Positions 8,289-21,027 of a stretch of 64,000 nt of DNA are shown here, one piece after another. The position numbers and the translations under genes were made by a program. Below the pieces are notes generated by a model. The model had not been told where the DNA came from, did not search any database, and saw nothing but the letters and a program-made list of their open reading frames with translations. The number at the start of each line of letters is the position of its first letter. The first letter of the stretch is position 1. This stretch comes from JBHJGM01 sp050331815 (GTDB taxonomy: Bacteria; Verrucomicrobiota; Verrucomicrobiia; Opitutales; JBHJGM01), in assembly GCA_050331815.1 (NCBI GenBank), contig JBHJGM010000014.1, positions 62,001 to 126,000 on the forward strand. Reading direction: 5' to 3'.

Positions 8289-9118
8289 CCCGCCAGGGGG
8301 TCGCGCCAGTGGCTTTGGCGATAGGTGCGCGGCGGCTTGCCCGTTGCCCGCTTAATAAGCCTCGAAAAGTGATAAGGCGTTTGAAAGCCGCAGCGCAGGG
8401 CGATCTCGCTGACGTTCAAGCCGGTTTGCCGCAGTAGACGGCAGCCCTCGCTGACCCGCGTGTGCCAGAGCGTCTGCATCGGTGTGCGCCCGGTGTGCTG
8501 CTTGAAAAGACGGATGAGGTGGGCGATACTGACACCGGCCGCCCGGGCGATCTGAGGCAGCGCAAGGACGGCTCCATACTGCGTGCGGATGAACGCCTGT
8601 GCGCGGACGACCGCTTCCGGCAGTTCTTCCACGGGTTCAGCGTCCAGCCCGGCGATGAGAAAAGCTTCTGAGAGCGCCGCGCGGGCTAGGTCGTCATGCA
8701 GGCGCCGCTGGCTGCTGTTGAACGGCGCTGTCAGCGTGCGCGCCATCGCACAGAGTTGGAAAAGCCGCTTTGACGCGGGAAAGACTTCGGCCAGTGCGTC
8801 CAGCCGTTTTTGCAGGTTGGGCGGGGGGACGTAGGTACGCATGTCGATCCAGCCGTGGCGGACGCGCTCGTTTTTTGAAAACTCGATACGATAGGTCCGC
8901 CCCGCGTGCATCCAAAAGGCCTGGGAAGTTGTTACCGAAAAGCTGCCGTGATCGTGTTTCACGAGCGCGCTGCCATTGTGCAGGTAAACGAGCTGGAGGA
9001 ACGTCTGGCGCCTTGGGCCAAAGCTGCCACTTTTTTCATAGACAACATCGCCTACGAAAAACTGAATATCTTCCGTTATCAGGTGCATTATGGATATGTT
9101 TATGAGAATCGGAGCCAT
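8285..9118 (-). CDS. AraC-family transcriptional regulator
   Basis: 277 residues. The C-terminal 100 residues form the double helix-turn-helix of AraC/XylS proteins: 'LPQIARAAGVSIAHLIRLFK' and 'VSEIALRCGFQTPYHFSRLI' with the family's closing 'P..YR'. The N-terminal half has the cupin-like ligand pocket typical of sugar- or metabolite-responsive members. A second ATG at 9088 (MHLITEDIQFF) is possible and loses ten residues. The gene is divergent from the dioxygenase gene at 9177 with a 58-base gap, so it most likely controls that gene. The effector is unknown. Confidence 0.9.
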   Translation of the reverse strand: MAPILINISIMHLITEDIQFFVGDVVYEKSGSFGPRRQTFLQLVYLHNGSALVKHDHGSFSVTTSQAFWMHAGRTYRIEFSKNERVRHGWIDMRTYVPPPNLQKRLDALAEVFPASKRLFQLCAMARTLTAPFNSSQRRLHDDLARAALSEAFLIAGLDAEPVEELPEAVVRAQAFIRTQYGAVLALPQIARAAGVSIAHLIRLFKQHTGRTPMQTLWHTRVSEGCRLLRQTGLNVSEIALRCGFQTPYHFSRLIKRATGKPPRTYRQSHWRDPLAG

Positions 9119-9176
9119 TGCCGGCGAGGCCCTTTTGCGGTATTATTTTCGCTAAACTCCAACGAAAGTATCCGTT

Positions 9177-10169
9177 ATGTCCACAGCCTCCATTTCCGTG
9201 AAGAAACCCGGCTACTTCACCCAAGGTGAACTCGGCCCCGCCTCGAATGAGTTTTATCGCGAAAACGGTTTTTTGGTCGTGGTCGACGCGGTTGCGCCCG
9301 AGGAGGTCGACGCCATGCTGGGTGAGACGGTGGCTATCTGCCGGGGTGAGCGCGGCGAAGTTTTTCTGGAGCAGCCCAAGACCAGCGCCGGTGAACCCGC
9401 CGCCGCTCAAGCCGAGGCGGATCTTTCGGACGAGGCGGTCATTCGCAGCTTTCTCTGCATCCACCAGCCGCACAAGATTTCCGAGGTCATGCATCGCAAT
9501 CTCGGCCAAACTGCCATCCGCGAAGTTTTGGCGGGCGTCATCGGCCCCAACGTCAAGTGCATGCAATCGATGCTCTTCATCAAGGCCGCTGGTAAGCCCG
9601 GGCAGGCTTGGCATCAGGACGAGGATTACATTCCGACTCGTGACCGCTCGCTGGCTGGAGCCTGGATTGCCCTGGACGATGCCACCGTCGAAAACGGCTG
9701 CCTCTGGGTCATTCCCGGCTCGCACGAGCCCGGGATTCTTTGGCCGCAGTATCCGCACAACGACCCGCGCTTTGACTGCGCGGAGGAAGCCTACGATTTT
9801 CCCTACGCCGACGAGGATGCGATTCCGGTGGAGGTGCCGCGTGGCAGTATCGTCTTTTTTAACGGATACACGCTGCACCGTTCACTGCCGAACAAGGCCG
9901 AAAGCGGATTTCGGCGTGTCTTGGTCAACCATTACATGAGCGCGGAAAGCTACCTGCCATGGCATCACGAGCAAGGGCGGGCGATGGCCCGGCAGGACTA
10001 CCGGGACATCGTGATGATTGCCGGGACCGACCCGTACGCCTGGAAGGGGACGCGCGACATTGCCAAGCCTCACGTCCGCCGCGATGGCCAAGGCGGCTGC
10101 GGCGATGGTCGCCTGGACTTACGCACCTTCAAAAGCACCATCGGCAAGGCCAATCACAAGAGCGGTTGA
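9177..10169 (+). CDS. Phytanoyl-CoA dioxygenase (PhyH) family protein
   Basis: Fe(II)/2-oxoglutarate-dependent oxygenase fold, 330 residues. The metal triad is visible as H-x-D in 'AWHQDEDYIPTRD' and the distal His in 'GYTLHRSLPNKAESGFRR', where the Arg should bind 2-oxoglutarate. 'ENGCLWVIPGSHEPG' is also characteristic. Substrate unknown; PhyH paralogues are abundant in Verrucomicrobia and Planctomycetes and often sit next to AraC regulators, as here. The last 30 residues ('MAKAAAA'-like region absent; ends in a basic tail) look poorly conserved. Confidence 0.88.
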   Translation: MSTASISVKKPGYFTQGELGPASNEFYRENGFLVVVDAVAPEEVDAMLGETVAICRGERGEVFLEQPKTSAGEPAAAQAEADLSDEAVIRSFLCIHQPHKISEVMHRNLGQTAIREVLAGVIGPNVKCMQSMLFIKAAGKPGQAWHQDEDYIPTRDRSLAGAWIALDDATVENGCLWVIPGSHEPGILWPQYPHNDPRFDCAEEAYDFPYADEDAIPVEVPRGSIVFFNGYTLHRSLPNKAESGFRRVLVNHYMSAESYLPWHHEQGRAMARQDYRDIVMIAGTDPYAWKGTRDIAKPHVRRDGQGGCGDGRLDLRTFKSTIGKANHKSG

Positions 10170-10431
10170 GCACGCCTTGGCTGACAGGCCGCGGTGGTTT
10201 GGAGTCGTGGGGGCTCTTCAATTTGTGAACAGAGCGCCTGCGGCGATAGCGCTAGGGGCGCACGTCAACCATCCGGTCAATGGGTCTGTTTTACCCGTCT
10301 GCGGCGGCATAGACTTCTGCGCTTTTCCAGGGAGCCCGGGCTGACGCTGCGAAAAAGGTCGGTGATTTTGCCCTTGCTTCGGGATGGCGGCGCGGGTCTT
10401 TAATCGCATCTGACCTACCCGCTACAAACTC

Positions 10432-11214
10432 ATGCCGAAGAACAACCGTAAATACCTCATCGCAGGTAACTGGAAGATGAACAAAACCGCCGATGAGGGC
10501 GCCGAACTGGTGAACGATATCGCGGCGGAAGTGGGCAAGCAGACCGATGTGGGTGTTGCGGTGTGCCCGCCATTCACCGCGCTGGAAGCCTCCGGCAAAG
10601 CGATCGGCGAAAGCACCATCAACCTCGGCGCGCAAAACATGCACCCGGAGCCCTCGGGCGCGTACACGGGCGAGGTCTCGGCCGCCATGCTACGCCAGTT
10701 GTTCGTCACCTACGTCATTCTCGGCCATAGCGAGCGGCGGCAGTATTTCAACGAGTCCGACGCCTTCATCAACCAAAAGGTCCTAGCGGCCCTGGATAGT
10801 TCCCTGCGCCCGATTCTGTGCGTGGGCGAAACGATCGAGGAGCGCGAAGCCGGGCAGGTCGAGTCGGTGCTCAACACGCAGCTGACGGGCGGACTGGCCA
10901 ATGTGAAGCAGGCCGATGCGGATTCGGTGGTCATCGCGTATGAGCCGGTCTGGGCCATCGGAACGGGTAAAACGGCGACTCCCGAAATGGCGCAGGAAGC
11001 CCATGCCTTTATCCGCGAAAAACTGACGGACATCTTCGACGCCGATACCGCGGCAAAAATCCGCATCCTTTACGGCGGCTCCATGAAGCCTGCCAACGCT
11101 GACGAGTTGCTGGCCCAGCCGGATATCGACGGCGGCCTGATCGGGGGTGCCTCACTCGAAGCGAAAAGTTTCGTCAAGCTGGTGCAAAGCGCGCTCGAAC
11201 GGGTGGTCAGCTGA
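10432..11214 (+). CDS. tpiA: Triosephosphate isomerase
   Basis: Glycolytic TIM barrel interconverting dihydroxyacetone phosphate and glyceraldehyde-3-phosphate. At 260 residues it is slightly longer than the usual 250. Catalytic residues are visible: Asn/Lys in 'AGNWKMNKT', His in 'ILGHSERR', Glu in 'AYEPVWAIGTGKTAT' and the phosphate-binding 'YGGSMKPANADELL'. Monocistronic by appearance; the 262-base gap upstream (10170-10431) contains no gene or convincing regulatory site that I can see. Confidence 0.97.
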   Translation: MPKNNRKYLIAGNWKMNKTADEGAELVNDIAAEVGKQTDVGVAVCPPFTALEASGKAIGESTINLGAQNMHPEPSGAYTGEVSAAMLRQLFVTYVILGHSERRQYFNESDAFINQKVLAALDSSLRPILCVGETIEEREAGQVESVLNTQLTGGLANVKQADADSVVIAYEPVWAIGTGKTATPEMAQEAHAFIREKLTDIFDADTAAKIRILYGGSMKPANADELLAQPDIDGGLIGGASLEAKSFVKLVQSALERVVS

Positions 11215-11338
11215 GCTTTCGGGGCTAGACCTATCGGGGAATTGGTTTGGGCCACGGGTCGCTGGAGGCCCCATTGCTCAGGCAGGGAATTGTCTGGCCA
11301 CTGTCTGTGCGGGTCACTGCAATTAGCTGACGGTTCTC

Positions 11339-11830
11339 ATGGACTCTCCAATCGAAGCGCACATTCGCAGCCTGCCCGAACGTCAATTCAAGGCAGGCGA
11401 AACGGTTATCACCGAGAACGAACCGGCCGAAGGTCTTTTTTTTCTGGTCAGCGGACGCGTCGAGGTCACCAAGCAGGACGTCAAGATTTGCCGGGTGGAT
11501 GAGCCCGGAGCTGTTTTCGGCGAGATGTCTGTGATCCTGAACCGACCTCCAGTGGCTTCGGTCGTGGCCCTGGAGGATTGCGTGTTCAAAATGGCCACCG
11601 GCAGCCTGTCTCTGCTAAAAGAGAATCCGGACGTTACCTTTTACGTTTCGCGCATCCTGGCCCAGCGCCTGAACGCACTCAACCGGTACCTGGTTGACCT
11701 GAAGCGGCAGTTCGAGGACCGGGGCGACCACCTGGGTTTTGTCGACGAAATTCTAGATGCAATCATGAACGCGCACCCTGACGAGGAAACCGCGGACAAG
11801 CGTCGCGACGAAAACTTCGACGACGATTGA
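11339..11830 (+). CDS. Cyclic-nucleotide-binding domain protein
   Basis: 163 residues that are essentially one CNMP-binding (CAP effector) domain: 'FKAGETVITENEPAEGLFFL' then 'VSGRVEVTKQDVKI' and the phosphate-binding-cassette region 'EPGAVFGEMSVILNRPPVASV'. No DNA-binding helix-turn-helix follows; instead there is a charged helical tail ending in Asp-rich 'RRDENFDDD'. It may be a stand-alone ligand sensor or a partner subunit. The cassette Arg/Ser pair of true cAMP binders is not clearly conserved, so ligand binding is uncertain. It converges on the phosphoesterase gene with a one-base gap. Confidence 0.8.
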   Translation: MDSPIEAHIRSLPERQFKAGETVITENEPAEGLFFLVSGRVEVTKQDVKICRVDEPGAVFGEMSVILNRPPVASVVALEDCVFKMATGSLSLLKENPDVTFYVSRILAQRLNALNRYLVDLKRQFEDRGDHLGFVDEILDAIMNAHPDEETADKRRDENFDDD

Positions 11831-11831
11831 A

Positions 11832-12584
11832 TCACTTCGGCAGTGTGGCTGGCTGAGGTGGCTTCACCTCCAGCGGAATCGATTCGCTCCCGGCCAGCGA
11901 CATCCACTGAACTTGGTCCACGCCGAGGTCGAAGGTTAGGCAGGCAGGCAACTCGCCCAGCTGCCGACCTGCGTTGAAGACGTAGCTTTCGCCGATGCGA
12001 TCGTGCCAGGAACCGCCGCTGCGGAAGGGCGCGTTGTGCACGTGTCCAGACAGTACGACCTGCGGCTGGTGCGCCTGGATAAATTCGCGCAGTTGAGGGT
12101 CACCGACGTCGCGCTTGCCGGTCCAACTGGTGGGCGACTGGCTCGGCGGGGCGTGGTTGATGATGAACCAGTTTTCCTTGGGCAGACGGGCCTCGGCCTC
12201 AAGGAACGCCTCCACGGCTTTTTGAGTGACCGGACCGTCCCACCACGGACAGATCGTGAAGTGCCAGTCCTCCATGTCGAAGCTGCTGCCATCGCCGCTT
12301 AAGTACTCGTCGCGAAAGTCTTTCAACCAGCTGGCGATGAACTCACCGTGCGTGTTTTTGCGGTCCCCGTCGTGGTTACCCGAGCAGACGAAAAGCCGCA
12401 CCTGGGTCTTGAGGCGCTCGAGGTACTTGCCGACGACGAGGATCTGGGTCTTGATGTCGACATGTCCGGCGATATCGAGCATGTCGCCCGCGATGATCAG
12501 GCAGTCGTAGCGTGGCGCAACTTCTAGCAGCCAGTCGTACTGCTTGAGATTGTAATGCAGGTCGCCAACGGCTAGAATCTTCAT
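11832..12584 (-). CDS. Calcineurin-like metallophosphoesterase
   Basis: 250 residues with the full metallophosphoesterase motif set: D-x-H in 'AVGDLHYN', 'IIAGDMLDI', 'CSGNHDGDRK', 'INHAPPSQS' and 'LSGHVHNAPF'. These coordinate a di-metal centre, so a hydrolase acting on a phosphodiester or phosphomonoester is expected. The substrate cannot be deduced. Begins at ATG 12584 (MKILAVGDLHYNLKQ). No signal peptide, so probably cytoplasmic. Confidence 0.88.
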   Translation of the reverse strand: MKILAVGDLHYNLKQYDWLLEVAPRYDCLIIAGDMLDIAGHVDIKTQILVVGKYLERLKTQVRLFVCSGNHDGDRKNTHGEFIASWLKDFRDEYLSGDGSSFDMEDWHFTICPWWDGPVTQKAVEAFLEAEARLPKENWFIINHAPPSQSPTSWTGKRDVGDPQLREFIQAHQPQVVLSGHVHNAPFRSGGSWHDRIGESYVFNAGRQLGELPACLTFDLGVDQVQWMSLAGSESIPLEVKPPQPATLPK

Positions 12585-12698
12585 GAGCAGGTAGCAACGA
12601 ACCCGATAAACACAGATGACCTCTACTCTGGATGAAAGTCAGAGGCTAGCGTTTACGTGGTGGGCTAGCAAACTTCAAACGGTCGCTGCCCTCAGGCT

Positions 12699-13703
12699 TC
12701 AAGCCTTTGCACTTGCAGTATCGTTGGGCGCGGAGATGTCGCTGCCAAAGCCTCGGATAAACCACCAAAGCAGCCCCAGCGCCCCGTAAAAGATGAGAAT
12801 GCCCACCGTGTCATGCATCAGCAGGTAGCGGGACTGCGGTAGTTGCGGGGCCAGCAGCACGATGCCCAAAATGCGCACGGCGTTGAAAAACAAGGCCCCC
12901 ACGACGGCCAGCGTCATCAGGATGGCGCGGTCGAGCAGGCTGATTTTCCGATAAATGGAAAGCAGCAGCGTCAGCAAAATGGAGGCGCTGAGCAACCCGA
13001 ATCCGTTGCACTCCTGCGCGACATTGAAAACCTGGCCACTGACCTCCAGCACCAGGATGGGCTCCTCGAGTGCGACCGTGCCCAGCCGCGCGTCGATGCC
13101 CAGGATTTGCAACAGCCAGAGCGACCATTCACCTGCCACGCGGCGCAACGGCCAGTCGTAAATCGGCAGTACGGCCACCAGCCCCACGTAAAAGAAGAAG
13201 CCAAACAGGATACCGCGGCTGGCCCGTAGGGCTCGGCTCCCGAAGAGGAAAGCCACCAGAGAACCCAGCGCCAGGGAGAGCGCGGCCAGATTCAGGGCAA
13301 CGTAGGTGGCACCCAGCCAGGGGGCTTCCGGGCGATCGCTGGCAGGGAATAGCAGGTTTGACGTAAAGGCGCCTAGAAAGCAGGCGTAGGCTCCCAGCAA
13401 AAGGGCTTGGCTCTGTCCCCCGAAATGCAGATTCAGGTGCAGGCGTTCGCGGTTTTCGATGTAGAGCCAGATACCGGCCCCGGCCAGGATCAGAAAGGCC
13501 AGGTGCAGCTGCTCCTGCGCATACGACTGAAGAAAAATCCACTGCAACAGCGGCGCGAAAATGGCGAAGGTGACCGCGTAAGTAAGGATGGCGAGCCGGG
13601 TGCCGTTTTCAGTCCAAAGGTCGCGCCGACCCCCGGCTTTGGCAGGTGGCTCGGCGACGGGCTGGTTTGTTTCGCGGGGCGTCGCTGGAGGAGGTGTCGA
13701 CAC
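12699..13703 (-). CDS. Exosortase/archaeosortase family transpeptidase
   Basis: Polytopic inner-membrane cysteine protease/transpeptidase thought to cleave PEP-CTERM sorting tails on exported proteins. The invariant catalytic triad is visible: Cys in 'VAQECNGFG', Arg in 'FFNAVRILGI' and His in 'LLMHDTVGIL', each at the mouth of a predicted membrane helix. Around eight hydrophobic segments are present. GTG at 13703 is preferred (334 residues): the longer ATG start at 13838 would overlap dnaE by 89 bases. A likely substrate, a PEP-CTERM protein, is encoded at 52391-53062. The subtype is not assignable by eye. Confidence 0.88.
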   Translation of the reverse strand: MSTPPPATPRETNQPVAEPPAKAGGRRDLWTENGTRLAILTYAVTFAIFAPLLQWIFLQSYAQEQLHLAFLILAGAGIWLYIENRERLHLNLHFGGQSQALLLGAYACFLGAFTSNLLFPASDRPEAPWLGATYVALNLAALSLALGSLVAFLFGSRALRASRGILFGFFFYVGLVAVLPIYDWPLRRVAGEWSLWLLQILGIDARLGTVALEEPILVLEVSGQVFNVAQECNGFGLLSASILLTLLLSIYRKISLLDRAILMTLAVVGALFFNAVRILGIVLLAPQLPQSRYLLMHDTVGILIFYGALGLLWWFIRGFGSDISAPNDTASAKA

Positions 13704-13749
13704 GGTAATTGTCTGACCGGAAGAATGAAACGAAGTGCCCGCAGCAGCC

Positions 13750-17538
<3,789 letters not shown>

Positions 17539-17669
17539 GCCTATGCTTTCCCTTCTCGCTAAAAATTTGAGACTAGTTTGCGTGCGTCCACCGCACAAGC
17601 GGGAGTTACTCACAGCCTGCGGCGCGCCCAGTGCTTGCGTGTTCACAGGCCTCTCCCCATTTTTCAAAC

Positions 17670-18104
17670 GTGCCCCTGCGCCGTGAACGACTTTACCGCC
17701 CGCCGACCCTGGCCCGCCTGAAAGCGCTGGCGGTCGACGATCGTTTTGGTGCGTATTGCGTCCTGACCAATCTGGTGGTGCAGGTGGTCGCCTGGTTTCT
17801 CGTGAGGCACACAACGCTCAGCGTGCTGGAGGCGTATTTGTTGATGAACATGGTGGCCTCCGCGCTCAACGGCTACGCCATCCTGCGTTTGCGCACGCAG
17901 CTGGACATCGCGCGCGGCGCCATTCCACGCGGAAACGGGTCGGCCTCGATTTTCACGGTCATGCCCATCCTGAGCCTCTGGTTTTTGATTCGCCTGGTGG
18001 CGGAATCGCGTGCCTTCCTCAGAGATCACCGCATTGAAGTAGGGCTGCTGGGCGCCTCGAAGACGCAATTCATCCTGCGTGCGGAATCGAATCGGGAGGG
18101 CTGA
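17670..18104 (+). CDS. Small membrane protein of unknown function
   Basis: 144 residues from GTG at 17670. Hydrophobic segments 'YCVLTNLVVQVVAWFLV', 'VLEAYLLMNMVASALNGYAI' and 'IFTVMPILSLWFLI' suggest three membrane helices. No domain recognised. It lies 86 bases upstream of the WecG/TagA-like glycosyltransferase on the same strand, so a role in surface polysaccharide export or anchoring is possible but not shown. The start is uncertain because no Shine-Dalgarno sequence is evident. Confidence 0.5.
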   Translation: MPLRRERLYRPPTLARLKALAVDDRFGAYCVLTNLVVQVVAWFLVRHTTLSVLEAYLLMNMVASALNGYAILRLRTQLDIARGAIPRGNGSASIFTVMPILSLWFLIRLVAESRAFLRDHRIEVGLLGASKTQFILRAESNREG

Positions 18105-18190
18105 AGGTGGTTTTTGTTCGGTTTCGAGCTTTGAAGTCCGCGCGGGCTTCCGATGTGCTTGGCTCAGACGCGAGAAACCTGAATCCTGTC

Positions 18191-19012
18191 ATGTCTACCG
18201 AACCGGCCAATCAGCCGCTCCCCGCTGAAGCACCCGCGCGAAACGTGGACGCGGTCCCGCGCCGCACGATCCTCGGCATCAATTTTCTGGTGGGTAGCCT
18301 TGAGGACGGGCTGGGCGCGGCCCACGCTGGCGGGCTCATCGTGGTACCTTCAGGACCCAATCTGGCCGACATGGCCGACGACCCCGAGTACACCGAGGCG
18401 GTCGTCAACGCCGACTGGGCCATCACCGACAGTGGTTACATGGTGCTTCTGTGGTGGCTCAAGCGCCGTGAAAAACTGGAGCGCCTCAGCGGTTTGCGTT
18501 TTCTGCGCGGCATTTTGGAAGACCCGGTTTTTCGCGAACGGGTTCAGACGCAGGGAATGCTCTGGGTAATGCCTTCGGAGGCCGAGGCGCAGTCTAACCG
18601 AGCCTACCTCGAAAGCATTGGCCTGCCGCTGACCGAAGAGGCCGCCTACGTCGCACCGTATTACCCGATGCAGGGTCTCAAGGACTCCGAGCTCTTGGAG
18701 CGCGCGCGTCGGCTCAAGCCCGCTTACATCTTTTTGTGCGTAGCTGGCGGCAAGCAGGAAAAACTCGGTTACTACCTGCGCCGCAACCTCGAGCATACCC
18801 CGGCCATCATGGGCATCGGCGCGGCGATTGCCTTCCTCACGGGCGCGCAGGCGGGGATTCCGCCGTGGGCCGACCGCCTCTACCTGGGCTGGCTCTGGCG
18901 CTGCTTTCAGAATCCCAAAAAATTCATCGCGCGGTACTGGCGGGCCAAGAAACTCGCCACCCTGTTACTCAAGCATGGCGAACGCTGCCCCATCGAGGTG
19001 CCGGGCCGTTAG
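18191..19012 (+). CDS. WecG/TagA/CpsF-family glycosyltransferase
   Basis: GT26-type enzyme that adds a sugar, often N-acetylmannosamine or a uronic acid, to a lipid-linked intermediate of surface polysaccharide. 273 residues from ATG 18191. The early part 'ILGINFLVGSLEDGL' and 'VVPSGPNLADMADD' then 'ADWAITDSGYMVLLWW' matches the family's active-site region. The C-terminal 'MGIGAAIAFLTGAQAGIPPW' and 'LYLGWLWRCFQNPKKFIARY' are the conserved family tail. The open frame upstream to 18107 is not family-like. The exact sugar and acceptor are unknown. Confidence 0.88.
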   Translation: MSTEPANQPLPAEAPARNVDAVPRRTILGINFLVGSLEDGLGAAHAGGLIVVPSGPNLADMADDPEYTEAVVNADWAITDSGYMVLLWWLKRREKLERLSGLRFLRGILEDPVFRERVQTQGMLWVMPSEAEAQSNRAYLESIGLPLTEEAAYVAPYYPMQGLKDSELLERARRLKPAYIFLCVAGGKQEKLGYYLRRNLEHTPAIMGIGAAIAFLTGAQAGIPPWADRLYLGWLWRCFQNPKKFIARYWRAKKLATLLLKHGERCPIEVPGR

Positions 19013-19060
19013 TCCAATCAAGGTGCCCGACTGCTGCAGTGGTCTCGAAAGATAGACATC

Positions 19061-19185
19061 CAACAGAAGGACGTGAAGGGCGCGTAGGCATGCGAATTGA
19101 AACAGAAGGACACGGAGAACGTAGAGAGCAAAGGTAGACAGGAAGAAAGGCGTTTTAACAGAAGGGACGCGAAGGGCGCGTAGAA
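19061..19185 (+). repeat. 'AACAGAAGG' intergenic repeats, downstream side of ffh
   Basis: Three related units in the 318-base gap between the glycosyltransferase and ffh: 19061-19087 (CAACAGAAGGACGTGAAGGG followed by CGCGTAG), about 19100-19126 (AAACAGAAGGACACGGAGAA...), and 19157-19184 (TAACAGAAGGGACGCGAAGG followed by GCGCGTAG). Each pairs an AACAGAAGG core with a following AC-x-CG-GAGG/AAGG element. No reading frame or tRNA accounts for them. Related units occur on the other side of ffh. The rest of the gap is featureless. Confidence 0.8.
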
Positions 19186-19330
19186 AATGACATGGCCTAT
19201 ATCACGCGAAAGGACTTTTTGCCTGCCTGTAATCCGAAAAAATTCTCCGCACACATCGCGGTCTTGTATCTGAAACACAGACACGCCGGCGTTCCCTCCG
19301 ATTCCTTGGATACCTTCTGTTCAATTCAGC

Positions 19331-20722
19331 CTAGAGCCCCGGGAAGCCGCCCTTGCCGCCGCCGAGCTGACTTAAGTCGAAGTCGCCCATGCCGCCCGCG
19401 CCGCCACCTTTCTTGGCCATCTGTTTCATGGCTTTGCGGCCCTTGGAGGAGCGCATCATCTTCATCATTTTGCGCATCTGGGAAAACTGCTTGATAAGCT
19501 GATTGACGTCGCGCACCTCCATGCCCGAGCCACGTGCGATGCGTGCGCGGCGGCTGCCATTGAGGATTTGCGGGTTACGGCGTTCCTGCGGGGTCATTGA
19601 GAGGATGAGCGCCTCGGTGTGGCGCATCTTGCTTTCCTCGGCGTCGCCGATGCTCATACCGCTCATGCCGGGGATCATCCCCATCAAGCCGGAGAGCGGG
19701 CCCATTTTTTTAATTTGGCGCATCTGCCCCAGAAAGTCCTCGAAATTAAAGTCGCCCTTTTGCATGCGCTCGGCCAGGCGCTCGGCTTCTTTTTCGTCGA
19801 TGGTTTCCTGCGCCTTTTCCACGAGCGAAACAACGTCGCCCATGCCGAGGATGCGCTGGGCCAGCCGGTCCGGGTGAAAGGCCTCGAAGGCATCACTCTT
19901 CTCGCCGGTACCCATGAACTTGATGGGCACGCCGGTGACTTCCTTCATCGAGAGCGCCGCACCGCCGCGGGCGTCTCCGTCGAGCTTGGTCAGGACGATG
20001 CCGGTCAGCTTGACGGCTTCGTGGAAGTGCTTGGCCACGTTGACCGCTTCCTGGCCCAGGGCGCTGTCGGCGACGAGGAGCACCTCGTCGGGGATAATCT
20101 TCTCGCGCAGGTCCTTGATCTCTTCGATCAGGTCATGGTCGATCTGGAGCCGTCCGGCGGTGTCAAAGACGATCAGATTTGCGCCTTCCTTTTTTGCAAA
20201 TTCCATGCCGGCGCGGCCAATCTTGGGCACGTCCTGAGTACCACGGTCACAGTAAAAGAGGCATTCTTCTTTTTGTGCGAGCTGCTCCAACTGGTCGATT
20301 GCGGCGGGGCGGTAAACATCGCAGGCGACCAGGCACGGGGTGTAACCCTGTTTCTTCAGAAAGCGGGCAAGCTTGGCGGAGGTGGTCGTCTTACCCGAGC
20401 CATGCAGGCCGACCATCATCAGCCGCAGCGGCTTTTTCTCAACCAGCGAGGCGGTGCCTTCGCCCAGAAGTTGCACTAACTCGTCGTTGATAATCTTGAC
20501 CAACTGCTGCCCTGGCGAAACGGACTGAATCACCTTTTGCCCGACGGCGGACTCCTTGACTCGCTCGGTAAACTGTCGCGCCACCTTGAAGTGCACGTCG
20601 GCAGCGAGCAGGGCCTGGCGCACCTCCTTGAGGGCCTCAGCCATGTTTTCCTCGGTCAACTTCCCCTGGCCGCGCAGGTGGCGCAGGGCGTTGCCCATCT
20701 TCTCGGTCAGCGATTCAAGCAT
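19331..20722 (-). CDS. ffh: Signal recognition particle protein (SRP54 homologue)
   Basis: GTPase that binds signal sequences and 4.5S RNA and targets inner-membrane proteins to FtsY/Sec. 463 residues. N domain at the start, then G domain: G1 'GLHGSGKTTTSAKLA', 'DVYRPAAIDQLEQL', G3 'DTAGRLQIDHDL', G4 'TKLDGDARGG'. The C-terminal M domain has the methionine-rich 'MRKMMKMMRSSKGRKAMKQM' and RNA-binding 'GSRRARIARGSG'. Ends in a Gly-rich tail. It stands alone, flanked on both sides by intergenic repeats. Confidence 0.97.
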   Translation of the reverse strand: MLESLTEKMGNALRHLRGQGKLTEENMAEALKEVRQALLAADVHFKVARQFTERVKESAVGQKVIQSVSPGQQLVKIINDELVQLLGEGTASLVEKKPLRLMMVGLHGSGKTTTSAKLARFLKKQGYTPCLVACDVYRPAAIDQLEQLAQKEECLFYCDRGTQDVPKIGRAGMEFAKKEGANLIVFDTAGRLQIDHDLIEEIKDLREKIIPDEVLLVADSALGQEAVNVAKHFHEAVKLTGIVLTKLDGDARGGAALSMKEVTGVPIKFMGTGEKSDAFEAFHPDRLAQRILGMGDVVSLVEKAQETIDEKEAERLAERMQKGDFNFEDFLGQMRQIKKMGPLSGLMGMIPGMSGMSIGDAEESKMRHTEALILSMTPQERRNPQILNGSRRARIARGSGMEVRDVNQLIKQFSQMRKMMKMMRSSKGRKAMKQMAKKGGGAGGMGDFDLSQLGGGKGGFPGL

Positions 20723-20734
20723 CGATTCGTATTA

Positions 20735-20905
20735 TTGAACAGAAGGTAACGAAGGAAGCAAAGGCAGAGTTACTCCAGCATCCGGACGAACGAGTGAATT
20801 CAAACAGAAGCTCGCGAAGACCGCGAGGTGACAAGAATCGGAGCAGGAGAGAAGAGAGGTCGTAGAGTTCTTTGGACAGGATAACAGAACAGCACGGAGG
20901 TCTTG
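20735..20905 (+). repeat. 'AACAGAAGG' repeats, upstream side of ffh (direct copies)
   Basis: Within the 497-base gap between ffh and serA (20723-21219), further diverged units in the plus orientation: near 20735-20760 (GAACAGAAGGTAACGAAGGA), 20811-20838 (CAAACAGAAGCTCGCGAAGA...) and a weaker 20881-20902 (ATAACAGAACAGCACGGAGG). They share the AACAGAAG core and following CGAAG/CGGAGG element with the 19061-19185 group. The remainder of the gap holds the inverted copies at 21028-21085 and no gene. Confidence 0.7.
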
Positions 20906-21027
20906 GAACAACGGATTTTTCAGCTTTCACGTAACCGCCCAAACGCGCTCATCGCTCGCAAGAGAATAGTCGGCAGCCTGCACCGTTCTCTGGTTCCAAT
21001 TTTCTCTTGTGCATCGCATCTCATCAT

